DNA of 64,000 bases from Colocasia esculenta (taxonomy: Eukaryota > Streptophyta > Magnoliopsida > Alismatales > Araceae), in NCBI GenBank assembly GCA_014218235.1, contig CM024755.1, positions 35,732,713-35,796,712 of the forward strand, given 5' to 3'. This document shows, piece by piece, positions 11,986 through 22,383 of the stretch. Position numbers and translations under genes: made by a program. The notes beneath the pieces are model-generated. The model ran no database searches, was not told the DNA's origin, and was given only the letters and a program-made list of their open reading frames with translations. Every line of letters starts with the position of its first letter. Positions within the stretch are counted from its first letter, which is position 1.

Positions 11986-12730
11986 TAAGTCATATAGTCA
12001 TCGATTTCATATCTTGATATCTTATTTATCTTAAAAAGTGTTGACTAGTCAAAGTCCACGTAGACATCTCTCTGACGCTTTTGCATTTATGAGATATGAA
12101 CATATCTCTGCATGCATGCAGACCATATCATCCTTTATCGTGCCTACTTTGATAACGTCCTTTAGACTTAAGCTATTTGGCATTACTATTTCCATGTATA
12201 TTGCTACTAACGTTGACTGACATCAGAGACAACTTAGCTGTCTGCTATTTGAGTTTGACATTTGTGCAGACCTCTGATCTAGCTTCATGGTACAACGTTA
12301 AACAAATAGAAGCCAACGGATATTTCTAAAAATCTATCTCTTTGCGTGCTCAAGTGATCAAAAGACTGTTGACTGGAAGCTTCCAAGACTCCAGTTGTCA
12401 TTCAGTCTAACGACTACTCAAAAGAGAGACAACGGACACTTCAACGTCTACATTTCAAATTGAAGATATAAATTCAAGTCAGAAGAACAGAAGAAACAAT
12501 CGCGCATTCAAGCATTCAAATTCTTCTAAAGAAAGTCCAGAGCCAAGAACCTTCATTCCACTTAGCTTTTGCTCTTTTGCTCTCCACTAGTTTGTGAAAA
12601 TTTTGAGAGAGCCTGCATAGTTCTGAGAGTGTGCCTTGTTTAAAATCTCTTTGCTCTCAGTTCTAGTTGCTTCAGATCCTTGCTTATCAAAAGCTTGATC
12701 TAGGGGCTTGAATTTGATTCACTCTCTTTG

Positions 12731-12900
12731 TGTTGTTCCCTTCAGTTGTGAAGGAAGACCTGGTGGTATCCAGGGTGTTGTTCCCTTCGGTTGTGAAGGA
12801 AGACCTGGTGGTATCCAGGGTGTTGTTCCCTTCGGTTGTGAAGGAAGACCTGGTGTGGTATCCAGGGTGTTGTTCCCTTCGGGTGTGAAGGAAGACCAGC
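12731..12900. repeat. 45-bp tandem repeat, about 3.7 copies, in the E4 5' LTR
   Basis: The unit GTTGTTCCCTTCGGTTGTGA... (45 bp) repeats with few changes; the third unit has a 3-bp expansion and the last is truncated. The same array is at about 40972-41141 in the other LTR. It happens to be open in two frames because 45 is a multiple of three; I do not call a protein. Confidence 0.8.
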
Positions 12901-13184
12901 TGAGCTGGGTGTTGTAGCATCCTTAGGGGGACTGTACCCTAGTTAGTGAAATCCTGAGTTGTTGCTCAGGGACTGGACGTAGGACTCCTAAGGAAAGGAG
13001 GTCCAAACCAGGATAAACCTTGTGTTGTGTGATTGTCTTCTTTGTGTGTTTGTTATTTCAACTAACAGTCACTAACCCACTTCGAAGAACATTTGTGTGA
13101 ATGTTTTTAGTTACAGGTATCTTCTAGATTAATTTTTAAAGACCCATTCACCCCCCCCTCTGGGCTCGTCAACTGGGCAACAAG

Positions 13185-13196
13185 TGGTATCAGAGC
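13185..13196 (+). other. E4 primer-binding site (tRNA-iMet)
   Basis: TGGTATCAGAGC, two bases after the LTR end, is the standard complement of the 3' end of plant initiator tRNA-Met used by most copia elements. Confidence 0.95.
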
Positions 13197-13245
13197 GAGT
13201 CTCTTCGACAAAGAAAGGATCCAACGATCTGAAGAGTAAAGATCC

Positions 13246-15019
13246 ATGGCAGCCCAAGGTAACTTTGAAGGTCAGTCTGTCAACCGACCCCCTCTCTTCG
13301 ATGGTGAAGATTATCCTTACTGGAAGACCAGAATGGAATACTTTCTACAAGGCCACGACTATCAAATTTGGTCAATAGTAGAAGAAGGTGACCTGGTTGT
13401 CACAAATGAGAAAGCTCAATGGACAGATGATGACAGGAAGAAAATCTCCTTGAATTGCAAAGCTAAGAGCATCCTTTGCTGTGCCTTGAGTAAGAAGGAA
13501 TTCAACCGAGTGTCAGCCTGTAAATCCTCGATGGAAATGTGTGGAAAAGCTCAGGATTACTTATGAGGGTACAGACAAAGTAAAGGAGACAAGAATCGAC
13601 ATTCTTGTCACTCAGTATGAAAGATTTCAGATGCAGTCAGGTGAGTCAATCACTCAAATGTTTAGCAGATTCACTGATATCACCAATGGTTTAGCCAGTC
13701 TAGGGAAGACGTATGAGATTGCAGATATGGTAAGGAAAATTCTTAGATCCTTGCCATCATCGTGGACACCCAAGGTCACAGCTATTGAAGAAGCTAATGA
13801 CCTAAAAAGAATGTCAGTAGAAAAGTTCATCGGGTCCCTCATGGCCCATGAGATCAACATGGAAAGGCTAGGAGAGTCATCTAGCAGAAAGAAGCACTCA
13901 AATGCCTTGAAAGCAGAAGAAGACTCACCAGAAATCAGCTCAAGTGAAAGTGAAAGCGATGAGGATAGTGAGAATGAAGAAGCAATGCTCTCTAGGAAAT
14001 TGCAACAGATCTTGGCCAAAAAGAAAAAGTTTCAATCCGGCAGAAGGCACTTTAAGAAAAACAAGGACTTGAAAAGATCAGATGGTAAAGAAATGAAGAA
14101 AGGAGAAACCATCTACTACGAATGTAAGAAGCCTGGACACATCAAAGCTGATTGTCCAAAATTTAAGAAACCAAAATTCAGAAAGAAAGAGAGCTCCAAG
14201 AAGTTCAGAAAGTATAAGAAGAAGGCAATGGCAGCAGCGTGGGAAAATAATAGTGACTCAGACAGTGAATCAAGCTCATGCAGCGACAAAGAAGAAGCCA
14301 ACTTGGCCTTCATGGCAAATGTTGATGAAAAGGTAACCTCTGACTCCTCCTTCGACTCATGTAATGATTCTGATTCAGATAACTTAGAGGAAGCATTTAA
14401 TGAATTGTATAATAAGTACAAAGAAGTAACTAAACTATTAAAAGCAAGTAAGAAAAATAACACCTGTTTAGAAAACACTAATTCTGATTTAAAAACAGAA
14501 AATGAAGAATTAGAAAAACAAATAACTGAACTTAAAAGAAGAAATGAATTGTTATGTGAAGACCTAAAAGCTAAGAATGAACAAATAACAAAATTGGAAA
14601 AACAGGAAAGTACAGATGAATTAAGAAAAGAAATTAAAAACTTAAATGAAGAAAATGATAAACTATCAAGCACACTAGAGAAATTTACTAATGGTAAAAA
14701 CTCTCTAATATTAAAATGTGCTAGAAGATCAGGTAAGAAGAAAAATGGATTATGATATACACCCCCATATAATGAAGAAACCATAGTTTATCCTAAAACA
14801 TATCCAACACCAAAATTTGTACCTGAACAAGATATAGCATACAAAGCTGATTTCAAATATATAGAAAAAGTAACTAAGTTATCCTGCTGTAGTCACTGCA
14901 ATAAGTTAGGACATATTATAACTACATGCCCAACAAGATATAAGAAATGGATAATAAAAGACAAAATCAATCATACTAACCAATCAGGACCCAAAAGAAT
15001 TTGGGTACCTAAAGCTTGA
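13246..15019 (+). pseudogene. E4 gag (copia-type nucleocapsid), frameshifted
   Basis: ATG at 13246 gives the typical copia gag start ('PPLFDGEDYPYWKTRME'). A frameshift near 13541 moves the reading into the next frame, which continues to TGA at 14753 and, past that stop, to TGA at 15017. The middle is a UBN2-type gag domain ('VKETRIDILVTQYERFQM', 'ILRSLPSSW'). Two zinc-knuckle sites follow. The first reads YYECKKPGHIKADC, where the first Cys is replaced by Tyr at 14114; the second, CSHCNKLGHIITTC at 14888-14929, is intact. Between them lies a Glu/Lys-rich probable coiled coil (about 14390-14690). Gag would assemble the particle and bind element RNA. The frameshift, internal stop and lost Cys mark it as inactive. 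Confidence 0.9.
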
Positions 15020-15021
15020 TG

Positions 15022-18000
15022 TTTTTATTTCAGGTTAACCCTCGAGCATCCAAATGGTACTTAGATAGTGGGTGCTCAAGACACATGTCAGGTAACCAGA
15101 AGTTATTCTTGCATCTCCAAGCTGAAGAAGGAACAGTCACTTATGGAGATAATGGGAAAGGAACAGTAATAGGCAGTGGCTCTGTAAATAACAAAGGAAA
15201 AACAGTCATAGAAGATGTGTTATTAGTTAAGGGATTGAAGCACAATCTCATTAGCATCATCCAGCTGTGTGACAGAGGCCATCAGATCAAGTTTCAAAAA
15301 TCAAAGTGCAGCATAGTGAAGGATGGAGCAGTCATCTTTGAAGCAAATAGAGAAAAGAATTTGTATGTGCTCTATCTTGAAGAACTCAAAGAGCAAAATG
15401 TTTGTTTGGCAGCAAGTAAAGAAAATCTACCGAATTATGGCACAGACGACTTGGACATTGCAGCATAGATGGCATGAGAAAACTGCTGAAGAAGAATCTT
15501 GTGGAAGGTCTACCTAAGGTTAGTACAAAATTGGATGGTGTATGTAAACCTTGTGCTAAGGGAAAGCACACCAAAGGCTCCTTCAAGTCAAAGACGGTGG
15601 TGACCACCTCAAAACCCTTAGAGCTCCTTCATATGGATCTATTTGGGCCAATGAGGACTACCAGTCTTGGAGGAAAGAATTTTGGATTTGTCATAGTTGA
15701 TGACTATTCAAGATATACATGGGTATCATTCCTAGAGCATAAAGATGACACTTTTGAAAACTTTGTTAGTTTTAGCAAGAAGGTGCAGAAAGATCAGAAG
15801 TTCAGCATTGTGTCTATCCGATCAGATCATGGTGGTGAATTTCAAAATGAAAGGTTTGCTAGATTCTGTGATGATCAGGGAATTGAGCATAATTTCTCAG
15901 CACCAAGGACACCACAGCAAAATGGTATTGCTGAGAGGAAGAACAGAACCCTATTGGACATGGCAAGAACTATGCTCTCATAATATGATCTGCCAAGATA
16001 TTTTTGGGCTGAAGCAGTCAACACAGCAAGCTATATTGTCAACCGAGTGATGATCAGGCCAATCCTGAAAAAGACTGCGTATGAACTATTTAAAGGGAAG
16101 AAGCCAAAGATCAGCCATTTCAGAACCTTTGGATGTCCCTACTTCATTCACAACAATGGAAAAAGGGACATTGGTAAGTTGGATGCCAAATCAGATGAAG
16201 GCATCTTCATGGGGTACTCTTCTAAACCTAGAGGCTATAGAGTATTTAACAAACGTACTTTATTGATTGAACAGTCTGTACATATTATTTTTGATGAAAC
16301 TAACCCTTCCTTGAGAAAGGAAGTAGATAGTGACAATGATGATGTAGATGAACTGTCCAAGAAACTAAAAGATACATCAATTGAGGACAAGGATGATCCA
16401 CCTCTGGAAGAATTGCAACAAGAAGAAGTTACTCATGAAAACCTTCCAAAGGAATGGAGATACAAGAAAGATCACCCACTTAAGAATATTATTGGTGATC
16501 CATCCATAGGGGTAAGAATAAGAGGTAATGTTATTTCTTGTGATTACCTAGCTTTTGTTTCTCAAATAGAGCCTAGGACAGTCAATGAAGCTCTCTCTGA
16601 TGAATCTTGGATAGTAGCCATGCAAGATGAATTAAATCAATTCAAGAGAAACCAAGTATGGTCACTTGTTCCTAGACCATCAGACCATCCAGTCATTGGC
16701 ACCAAATGGGTGTTCAGAAATAAACTGGATGAAACTGGTGCAATCTTAAGAAACAAGGCCAGATTGGTAGCTCAAGGCTATTCTCAAGAGGAAGGCATAG
16801 ATTTCGATGAAACCTATGCACCTGTAGCTAGACTTGAGGCCATTAGAATATTACTTGCATATGTATCTGCTTTGAACTTGACATTATTTCAAATGGATGT
16901 TAAATCCGCATTTTTAAATGGTTTTATAAAAGAGGAAGTTTATGTGGAACAACCTCTGGGTTTTGATGACACAGAATTTTCCAATCATGTTTTCAAACTT
17001 CATAAGACATTATATGGTTTAAAACAGGCACCTAGAGCCTGGTATGAAAGGCTTAGCTCTTTTCTTTTAAACCATGGTTTCAGTAGAGGTCAAGTAGATA
17101 GTACTCTTTTCATAAAGTCAAAGGTCAAACATATTCTATTAGTCCAAATTTATGTAGATGATATTATCTTTGGATCTACTGATGAATCCCTTTGCAAATA
17201 CTTTGAAAAGTTGATGCAGGGAGAATTTGAAATGAGCATGATGGGAGAACTTAATTACTTCCTTGGATTACAAATCAAACAAGGAAAGGAAGGAACTCAC
17301 ATCTGTCAAGCAAAGTACACAAAAGAACTCTTAAAGAAATTTGGATTCGAAAATACCAAGCCACTGTCAACACCAATGAGCACATCAACAAGGATGGATA
17401 GTGACAAAGATGGTAAGAAAGTAGATCAAAAGATCTACAGAGGTGTGATTGGTTCACTACTTTATTTAACAGCTAGTAGACCAGATATACTATTTAGTGT
17501 ATGTATGTGTGCTAGATATCAAGCTGATCCTAAAGAATCACATTTAATTTCGGTGAAAAGAATATTTAGATATTTAGCAAGATCTGATGACTTAGGTCTA
17601 TGGTATCCAAAACATTGTGAAATTAACTTAGTAGGTTACTCTGATGCTGACTATGCTGGATGCAAATTAGATAGAAAAAGCACCAGTGGTGGTTGTCAAT
17701 TTCTTGCAGGATGTTTAATATCTTGGTCTTCAAAGAAACAAAATTCAGTAGCACTATCCACTGCTGAAGCTGAGTACGTAGCTGCTGGAAATTGCTGTAC
17801 ACAACTCTTATGAATAAAGCACAACTTGAAGATTTCGGATTAAACATTAAATCCATCCCACTGCTGTGTGACAACACCAGTGCCATTAATCTCACCAAGA
17901 ATCCAGTTCAACACTCAAGGACCAAACATATTGAGGTTAGATATCATTTTATTCATGATCATGTTGCAAATGGAAATATTGAAATATCTTTTATTGATAC

Positions 18001-18091
18001 AAATGGCCAATTAGCAGACATTTTCACAAAAGCCTTACCTGAAGAGAGATTCACATCTCTTAGAAGGGAATTAGGCATGTGCAATTTGTGA
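15022..18091 (+). pseudogene. E4 pol (copia order): protease, integrase, reverse transcriptase, RNase H
   Basis: Protease: 'WYLDSGCSRHMSG' near 15056. A pre-integrase segment follows, with a frameshift near 15468. Integrase: 'LLHMDLFGP' (about 15630), 'SIRSDHGGEF' and 'PQQNGIAERKNRTLL' supply the D, D and E residues; a TAA at 15981 interrupts it. Reverse transcriptase: 'WVFRNKLDE', 'FQMDVKSAFLNG' and the catalytic 'IYVDDIIFGS' (about 17150). RNase H: 'GYSDADYAGCKLDRKSTSG' and 'ALSTAEAEYVAA'; a second frameshift near 17800 leads into the end 'NGQLADIFTKALP'. Integrase before RT shows Ty1/copia order. Almost full length, with two frameshifts and one stop. Confidence 0.93.
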
Positions 18092-18484
18092 TAAAAGTTT
18101 GCTTACAAATGGCACATTAAATTTCAGAATTAAGTATTTTTTCCCTCCATGGCATTAAGCAAAAGAAATTCAAATTATTCTTTGTAACCGCTCTCTCATT
18201 GAAGTCAGTTTGAATAGTCAACACCTTTTGTCGTTTTCCACCGCCTTTTGGCGCCTCACTTTCCACATCGCATTAATTTATTCATAAAATCAATGGCAGA
18301 ACGATTCGTATCTCATCGTCTACCTTTTCCCCTTTTCATCCTGTCGCATGAGCCGATGCCCTAACAACTCATATCTCAACTCTCTGCAAATTTGAACCTT
18401 CCTCCTCCTTCCCGCAAAATTTCTTGAGGATTCCTTCTCTTCCCCTTCCGTTTCAACCCTCCAGAGACTTTCCCACCTGAATCC
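18092..18484 (+). other. E4 spacer between pol and the additional frame
   Basis: No coding sequence seen. It contains pyrimidine-rich leader-like sequence (CCTCCTCCTTCCCGC and similar) just ahead of the ATG at 18485, consistent with a 5' untranslated leader for a separately expressed message. That use is inferred. Confidence 0.4.
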
Positions 18485-18716
18485 ATGGCCGCACCAGTCA
18501 TCGCCGGCAGTTTGGGTGGCTACAGCGCAGAGTTTCTCACTCCTGAGCAGCAGGAGAGGTTTACCTTTGTGAAGACGAAGCTCTGTGGAAATAAAGAAGT
18601 CGATGTTGCTAACCTGAGGAAAAATGGAATGAGCAGTGTGGTAGAGTTGATCAATCAGATGCAGTGGACAGGAGTCTCCACCTTTTTAGAGGTCAGTTAT
18701 CTGGACTTGGTAAAAG
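18485..18716 (+). pseudogene. E4 additional ORF (SIRE envelope-like / putative plant transposon protein), N-terminal part
   Basis: ATG at 18485 opens a frame with 'LTPEQQERFTFVKTKL' and 'LINQMQWTGVSTFLEVSYLDLVK', which stops making sense at 18716, where E5 begins. The same frame resumes at 35706 after the duplicated AAAAG with 'AFFVCMRTEEDG', so the target reads continuously. Such frames follow pol in SIRE-type copia elements. The N-terminal part resembles the putative plant transposon protein domain (PF20167), found in retroelements of many plants. No biochemical role is established. Confidence 0.75.
18712..18716. other. Target-site duplication AAAAG, left copy of E5
   Basis: AAAAG at 18712-18716 recurs at 35701-35705. 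Removing one copy and the DNA between restores the E4 reading frame, which independently confirms both ends of E5. Confidence 0.92.
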
Positions 18717-19676
18717 TGTGGACGTTTCGTTTTGCCTCCGTCTTCGAATGCCGACTGGTGTGGCCTTCTTCGACGGTGGTTCACGGACGTGCCGCTCCTT
18801 CGTTGGTGATGGAGAATGTGCCGGTTGACTTCGTTGACCCCGAGTTGACTGCGTTGACTGAGGAGAAAACAAAGGAAACCAGTGATATAAGGGAGATAGT
18901 TGCGATCGCCAGGGCCTTACCTGTGCCCAAGGGGTTGTTCTGATCACGTTGATGTAGCAGCCTCGCATCGCGGGTGATGGTAGAGATCCAACTTCTCCTC
19001 CTTCAGCCGGCCAAAGGAAGAGAGCTCCACGGTCTTCTTCGGATCGTTCTTGCCACAGAACAAGACTCAATTAGACCCTAAATAGTGCAGCAAACGTTCA
19101 AAATGAAATGTGGAAGGCCCAAAAGGAGAGTCCCGTACCGGTTGCGGACTTGAGAAGAGGGGTGGCCAAGTGTTATGACCACCCTTCTTCCCTCCGTTTT
19201 TGGTTGGGAAACCCCTTTCTAGGTGTGTAGGAAGGTGCCCTACGTGCCTAGAGTGTGTGGGAAAGGGTGTGTGACATGCAAGTATCTAAGAGAGAAAAGG
19301 AAGAAGAGAGGAAGAGGGGGGAGGTGATCCTCGTTGTTGGTGATGCTAGCTCGTTGCAGAGGCTCCTTCAACTCCAGAGAAGCCTCCTTGGACGTCCCAA
19401 AGGTTGAGAGGAAGTAGAGGATGACTTGGTGAAGCTTGGGTGCAATTTTCTCTCTCCTCTCTCAAAGCTTGAGCATATGGACGTCCAGCCTCTCCCCCCT
19501 TGTTCAGAGGGACCAAGGGGGAGTTATATAGACAGTGAGCTCGGGGTTGAGAGCATTGGATGCTCAAGTGTGAAGAAACACACTTGTACATGTGGCAATC
19601 TATGTGTTTAAGCTCCAACCAATGGGTTGAGGCCATGTGGGATTTTTACTGGGTCAAGAGGGTGCCTAGGTGGCCC
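18717..19676 (-). repeat. E5 3' LTR (shared part)
   Basis: This aligns with 34438-35389 with about eight substitutions and one 9-bp indel (an extra TTCGTTGAC near 18830). Similarity stops abruptly at GTGGCCCA. The right copy goes on for another 311 bp to the true element end, while here unrelated sequence follows. Frames within it are not convincing. Confidence 0.85.
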
Positions 19677-20524
19677 AAAGAGTTGGTTGATCTCTCAAAG
19701 GATTATCAAAAGATTCTAACTGGAATCACATGCCTGGAAAGCCTGAAGTCTGGAATTAAGCTCGCGGCTGGCGAAGGCTTAAATGAACTCAATAAGGCTG
19801 CTTGATCAGTTGTGAAAAGCACGGTGGGACAAGTGGAGAATGGGGGCAACAAAAACCCGATATCAACCTGGATAGTCATGAAGGGCGGACCCAGTAGGCT
19901 TCCTGAGCTGGGGGAGCCATGGAGCAATCAAATGATCGAGGAAAATCACCATTTTTTTTTGAGTGTTAGTAAGGGAATGTTAGCAGTGAAGATGCATGCT
20001 GGTGTGGGTTGCCTATCTAAAATGCAAGTTAGCACCAGAGGAAAATTCTAAAGGCCTTACGAATAACTGAGAGATCGCAAATCCGTCATGGTTTTTGATG
20101 AAGGGGAACTCAGGGTTCACGGTCGCCAAGTTATTCGCCTCTGTTGGGGTCCTATGTTAGACATACCTGTAACGCTCAAGGTCGCATGAGCGTTCCGAAG
20201 TTGAAGCGCGGCTTGTGCTTAAGATATCTGCAAAACAACTTGAAGCACAAGATAAAGGATAATGGCCATATAAAGATCAAGAATTTAAGCATTTCCGGTC
20301 AGTCAACGTCCACATCGATGGCCGCCAGTAATCTTGTTAACGTCCACAGATGTGGCCGCCAGTAATCTTGAACTGACGTCCACCGATATGGACGTCGACA
20401 TGACAGCGGATCAGACCGAAAAAATAGGTGATGAGAGTCCATAAGGACTCTTTCATCTCCTACCTCCGTCCCTCCCTGCTCCTGCTGCGAACCAGAGAGC
20501 AAAGAGACAGAGAAGAACAGCAAG
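19677..20524 (+). other. E5 unassigned segment between the shared LTR part and the PMD-A start
   Basis: The first ~610 bp match nothing else in the window. A short frame at 19677-19805 encodes 'LVDLSKDYQKILTGI' and 'SGIKLAAGEGLNELNKA', with protein-like composition but no family I recognise; it could be a captured gene fragment or chance. From 20303 to 20399 come three ~26-bp quasi-palindromes of the E5 motif family. The rest (20400-20524) is a pyrimidine-rich leader (CTCCTACCTCCGTCCCTCCC) ahead of the PMD-A ATG. Confidence 0.4.
20303..20399. repeat. E5 quasi-palindrome cluster a (3 sites) upstream of PMD-A
   Basis: Sites at 20303, 20337 and 20374. Each pairs a half-site like AACGTCCAC or GACGTCCAC with a reverse half-site like GGCCGCCA or GGACGTCG, around a centre such as ATCGAT. 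The third is nearly perfect: GACGTCCA, seven bases, GGACGTC. Confidence 0.7.
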
Positions 20525-21882
20525 ATGGCCTCCTCATCAACCGGACAATCTATAGGTGCGAATCCCGGAGTTCTAAGTGAAGTACCGGGACACCTGAGCG
20601 CACGTCTGGCCAATGGAGAGGTAAGCGATGATTGTTTTTGCTCTTTCCCGGGCTGAAAACGCCCCAAACAGCACTCTTACAGAACCCCGCCCTCATGCAG
20701 GAGATCCTGGCATTCCCAAGCCAAGGCCAGGTACGGGCCTTTTCCTGGCTCGTGAACTTGGTTAACGCGATAACCCTGGACATGCAGAGCTTCATCGGAA
20801 TGTGGCACTTGAACTTCATGGTAGTCTTGGCCAAGAACATGAAAGAGATGTGGTGGGGATTCGACGCCCTGGGAGCGTTAGTGGAGAGATGGCACCCGCA
20901 CACGCACACGTTCGTGTTCTAGGGCTTCGAGGCGAGCGTGTTGTTGGAGGAGGTGGAATTGTTCCTGGGGTGGCAGCGGTACCTGGAGTACGATGCAGCG
21001 ACTCCTCTCCTCCCGTGGGAAGAGATTCTTGCTGACATTGTGCGGGACAAGAAAGAGGTGCTACGAATGACGAACAAGGATGGGATCTTCCTGGACCGGC
21101 TGGCTTGGTGGCTGATCTAGCATGCCCGGGAAATTGGCGGAGAGAGAGCGACGCGAGGACTGACTCTTTGCCTGGCCGGGGTGTTCCTATTACCCACAAG
21201 CGGCGACTTCATCCTGTACGAGCATGTTGGGATACTCACTCTGCTATGGCGCGGGCTGGCCCACCTGTACAGTTCGCTCACCACCATGAGCCTAGGAGGA
21301 CGCACGTGCGGGAGTTTGTTTCTGCTCCAGGTATGGATGGAAGCTCATCTAAAGTTTGATTTTGCTGATGCACAACCTACCCCCTCCAGAGTCTTCCTTC
21401 GGAGTTCAGTGCACTGCAGCAGGGCATGGTACGAGCCAGAGGATGAGATCAAGTGTGTGACCGCGCACTTGAAGGGCCGAGATGCTTGGAGAGATCACTT
21501 AGCATATCTGGGCATGGATGAGTTCATCGTGAGGCCACTGTTTATGAGGACTATCGAGTTCAAAGCGCAGACCAGGGAAGATAAAGATTTATGGTTGATT
21601 GGAGCAGATCGGATGGTGGCGTATCAACCACATCGGTGCCACTGTCAGCTTGGGATTCCACGGGGAATTCCCATTTCATTCAACGGCATCGATATGATAG
21701 TCACCGGAAGAAATGAGAGGCTGATGAAGAAAGCGATGAAGGTTTGGGCGAGACATACAGTGAGCAGGAAGGTGGGTTCGGCTGTTCAGGAGAAACGAGA
21801 AGAGATCTTGAAGTATGAGGAATACAATTATAGCATTCTTCCCGTTGCTTGTGGTTATTTCATGGCCCGCAGGGCAAAGTGA
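20525..21882 (+). pseudogene. PMD-A: plant mobile domain-like gene antisense to E5 gag-pol, two exons, two in-frame stops
   Basis: Exon 1 is 20525-20620 (32 codons), followed by GTAAGC; the intron probably ends at CATGCAG (20700), although an upstream TTACAG keeps the same frame. Exon 2, in frame, has 'AFSWLVNLVNAITLDMQSF', 'GGRTCGSLFLLQVWMEAHL' and 'AWYEPEDEIKCVTAHLKGRDAWRDHL', ending at TGA 21880. The 'F-x-GFE-x(n)-LEEVELFLGW' and 'LLQVW' pattern resembles PMD proteins (MAIN/MAIL1 and retroelement relatives); the match is weaker than for PMD-B. TAG codons at 20920 and 21118 interrupt an otherwise open reading of about 425 codons. PMD proteins in plants are nuclear and linked to gene silencing and genome stability; the role of transposon copies is unknown. 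Pseudogene status rests on the two stops. Confidence 0.65.
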
Positions 21883-22383
21883 TGTACTTTTCAAATCTGA
21901 ATAAGTGTAACACAATTAGATGAATAAAGATTCTTTTGCATTTGTGTTCAATTGACTTGCATTGATTGATGTGTGGAATGAAATGTGGTGAAATGGGTGT
22001 AAAAGGATCTCAAAGATGTTCAAAAGAAGTAGTTGGCGTCCACATCGATGGCCGCCAACCTATGGTTAACGTCCAAATGCTGGTCGCCAACCACTGAGAC
22101 TGACAATAGACGTCCACATCTGTAGCCGTCGACATTCAAATTAGACGGCCAGAGCTGGCCGTCGACCAGACTTCGAGGTCTGACATTGAAGAGATATTGG
22201 CGTCCACAGACTAGCCGTCGATGGTACGTCAGCGGCCTAGGGTTGACGTCAGATAAAGGTAAACGGCCAGCCCTGGACGTTAAACCAGTAAACGCCTTTT
22301 TTTTGAACCGACGCCTTCTCCCGGGCGCCCTTCCATCTTCCCAAGCGCCGGGAGAAAGAAAACCCATACCCTTGCTCGAGACA
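21883..22383. other. E5 intergenic region between PMD-A and PMD-B with quasi-palindrome cluster b
   Basis: No coding sequence. After ~140 bp of AT-rich 3' flank it holds seven 26-28 bp quasi-palindromes at about 22032, 22065, 22108, 22141, 22197, 22227 and 22259. Clear cases are GACGGCCAGAGCTGGCCGTC at 22144-22163 and GGCGTCCACATCGATGGCCG at 22035-22054. The segment is the natural promoter position for PMD-B, so the sites may be regulatory. Confidence 0.7.

Larger units (their letters stand above)
11123..13182 (+). repeat. E4 5' LTR
   Basis: TGATGACCAG...GGGCAACA, 2060 bp, closely similar to 39387-41422. It contains two repeat systems: a long run of AACGATTT/AACGACTT blocks (about 11340-11985) and a 45-bp tandem repeat (12731-12900). 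A primer-binding site follows immediately. Confidence 0.92.

Noticed and set aside
12687..12920. Gly/Arg- or Thr-rich frames in the E4 LTRs
   Set aside because: They are the 45-bp LTR repeat read on both strands.
14116..14784. 222-codon minus-strand frame opposite E4 gag
   Set aside because: Leu/Ser/Phe-rich mirror of the Glu/Lys-rich gag coiled coil; no motif of its own.
18717..18943. Continuation of the E4 ORF to 18943
   Set aside because: After 18716 the reading is E5 LTR sequence; the real continuation is at 35706, as shown by the AAAAG duplication and restored motif.
21331..21389. A second intron in PMD-A (GTATGG...CTCCAG)
   Set aside because: Removing 59 bp would break the frame, while reading through keeps a PMD-like 'LLQVWMEAHL' segment and the downstream frame.
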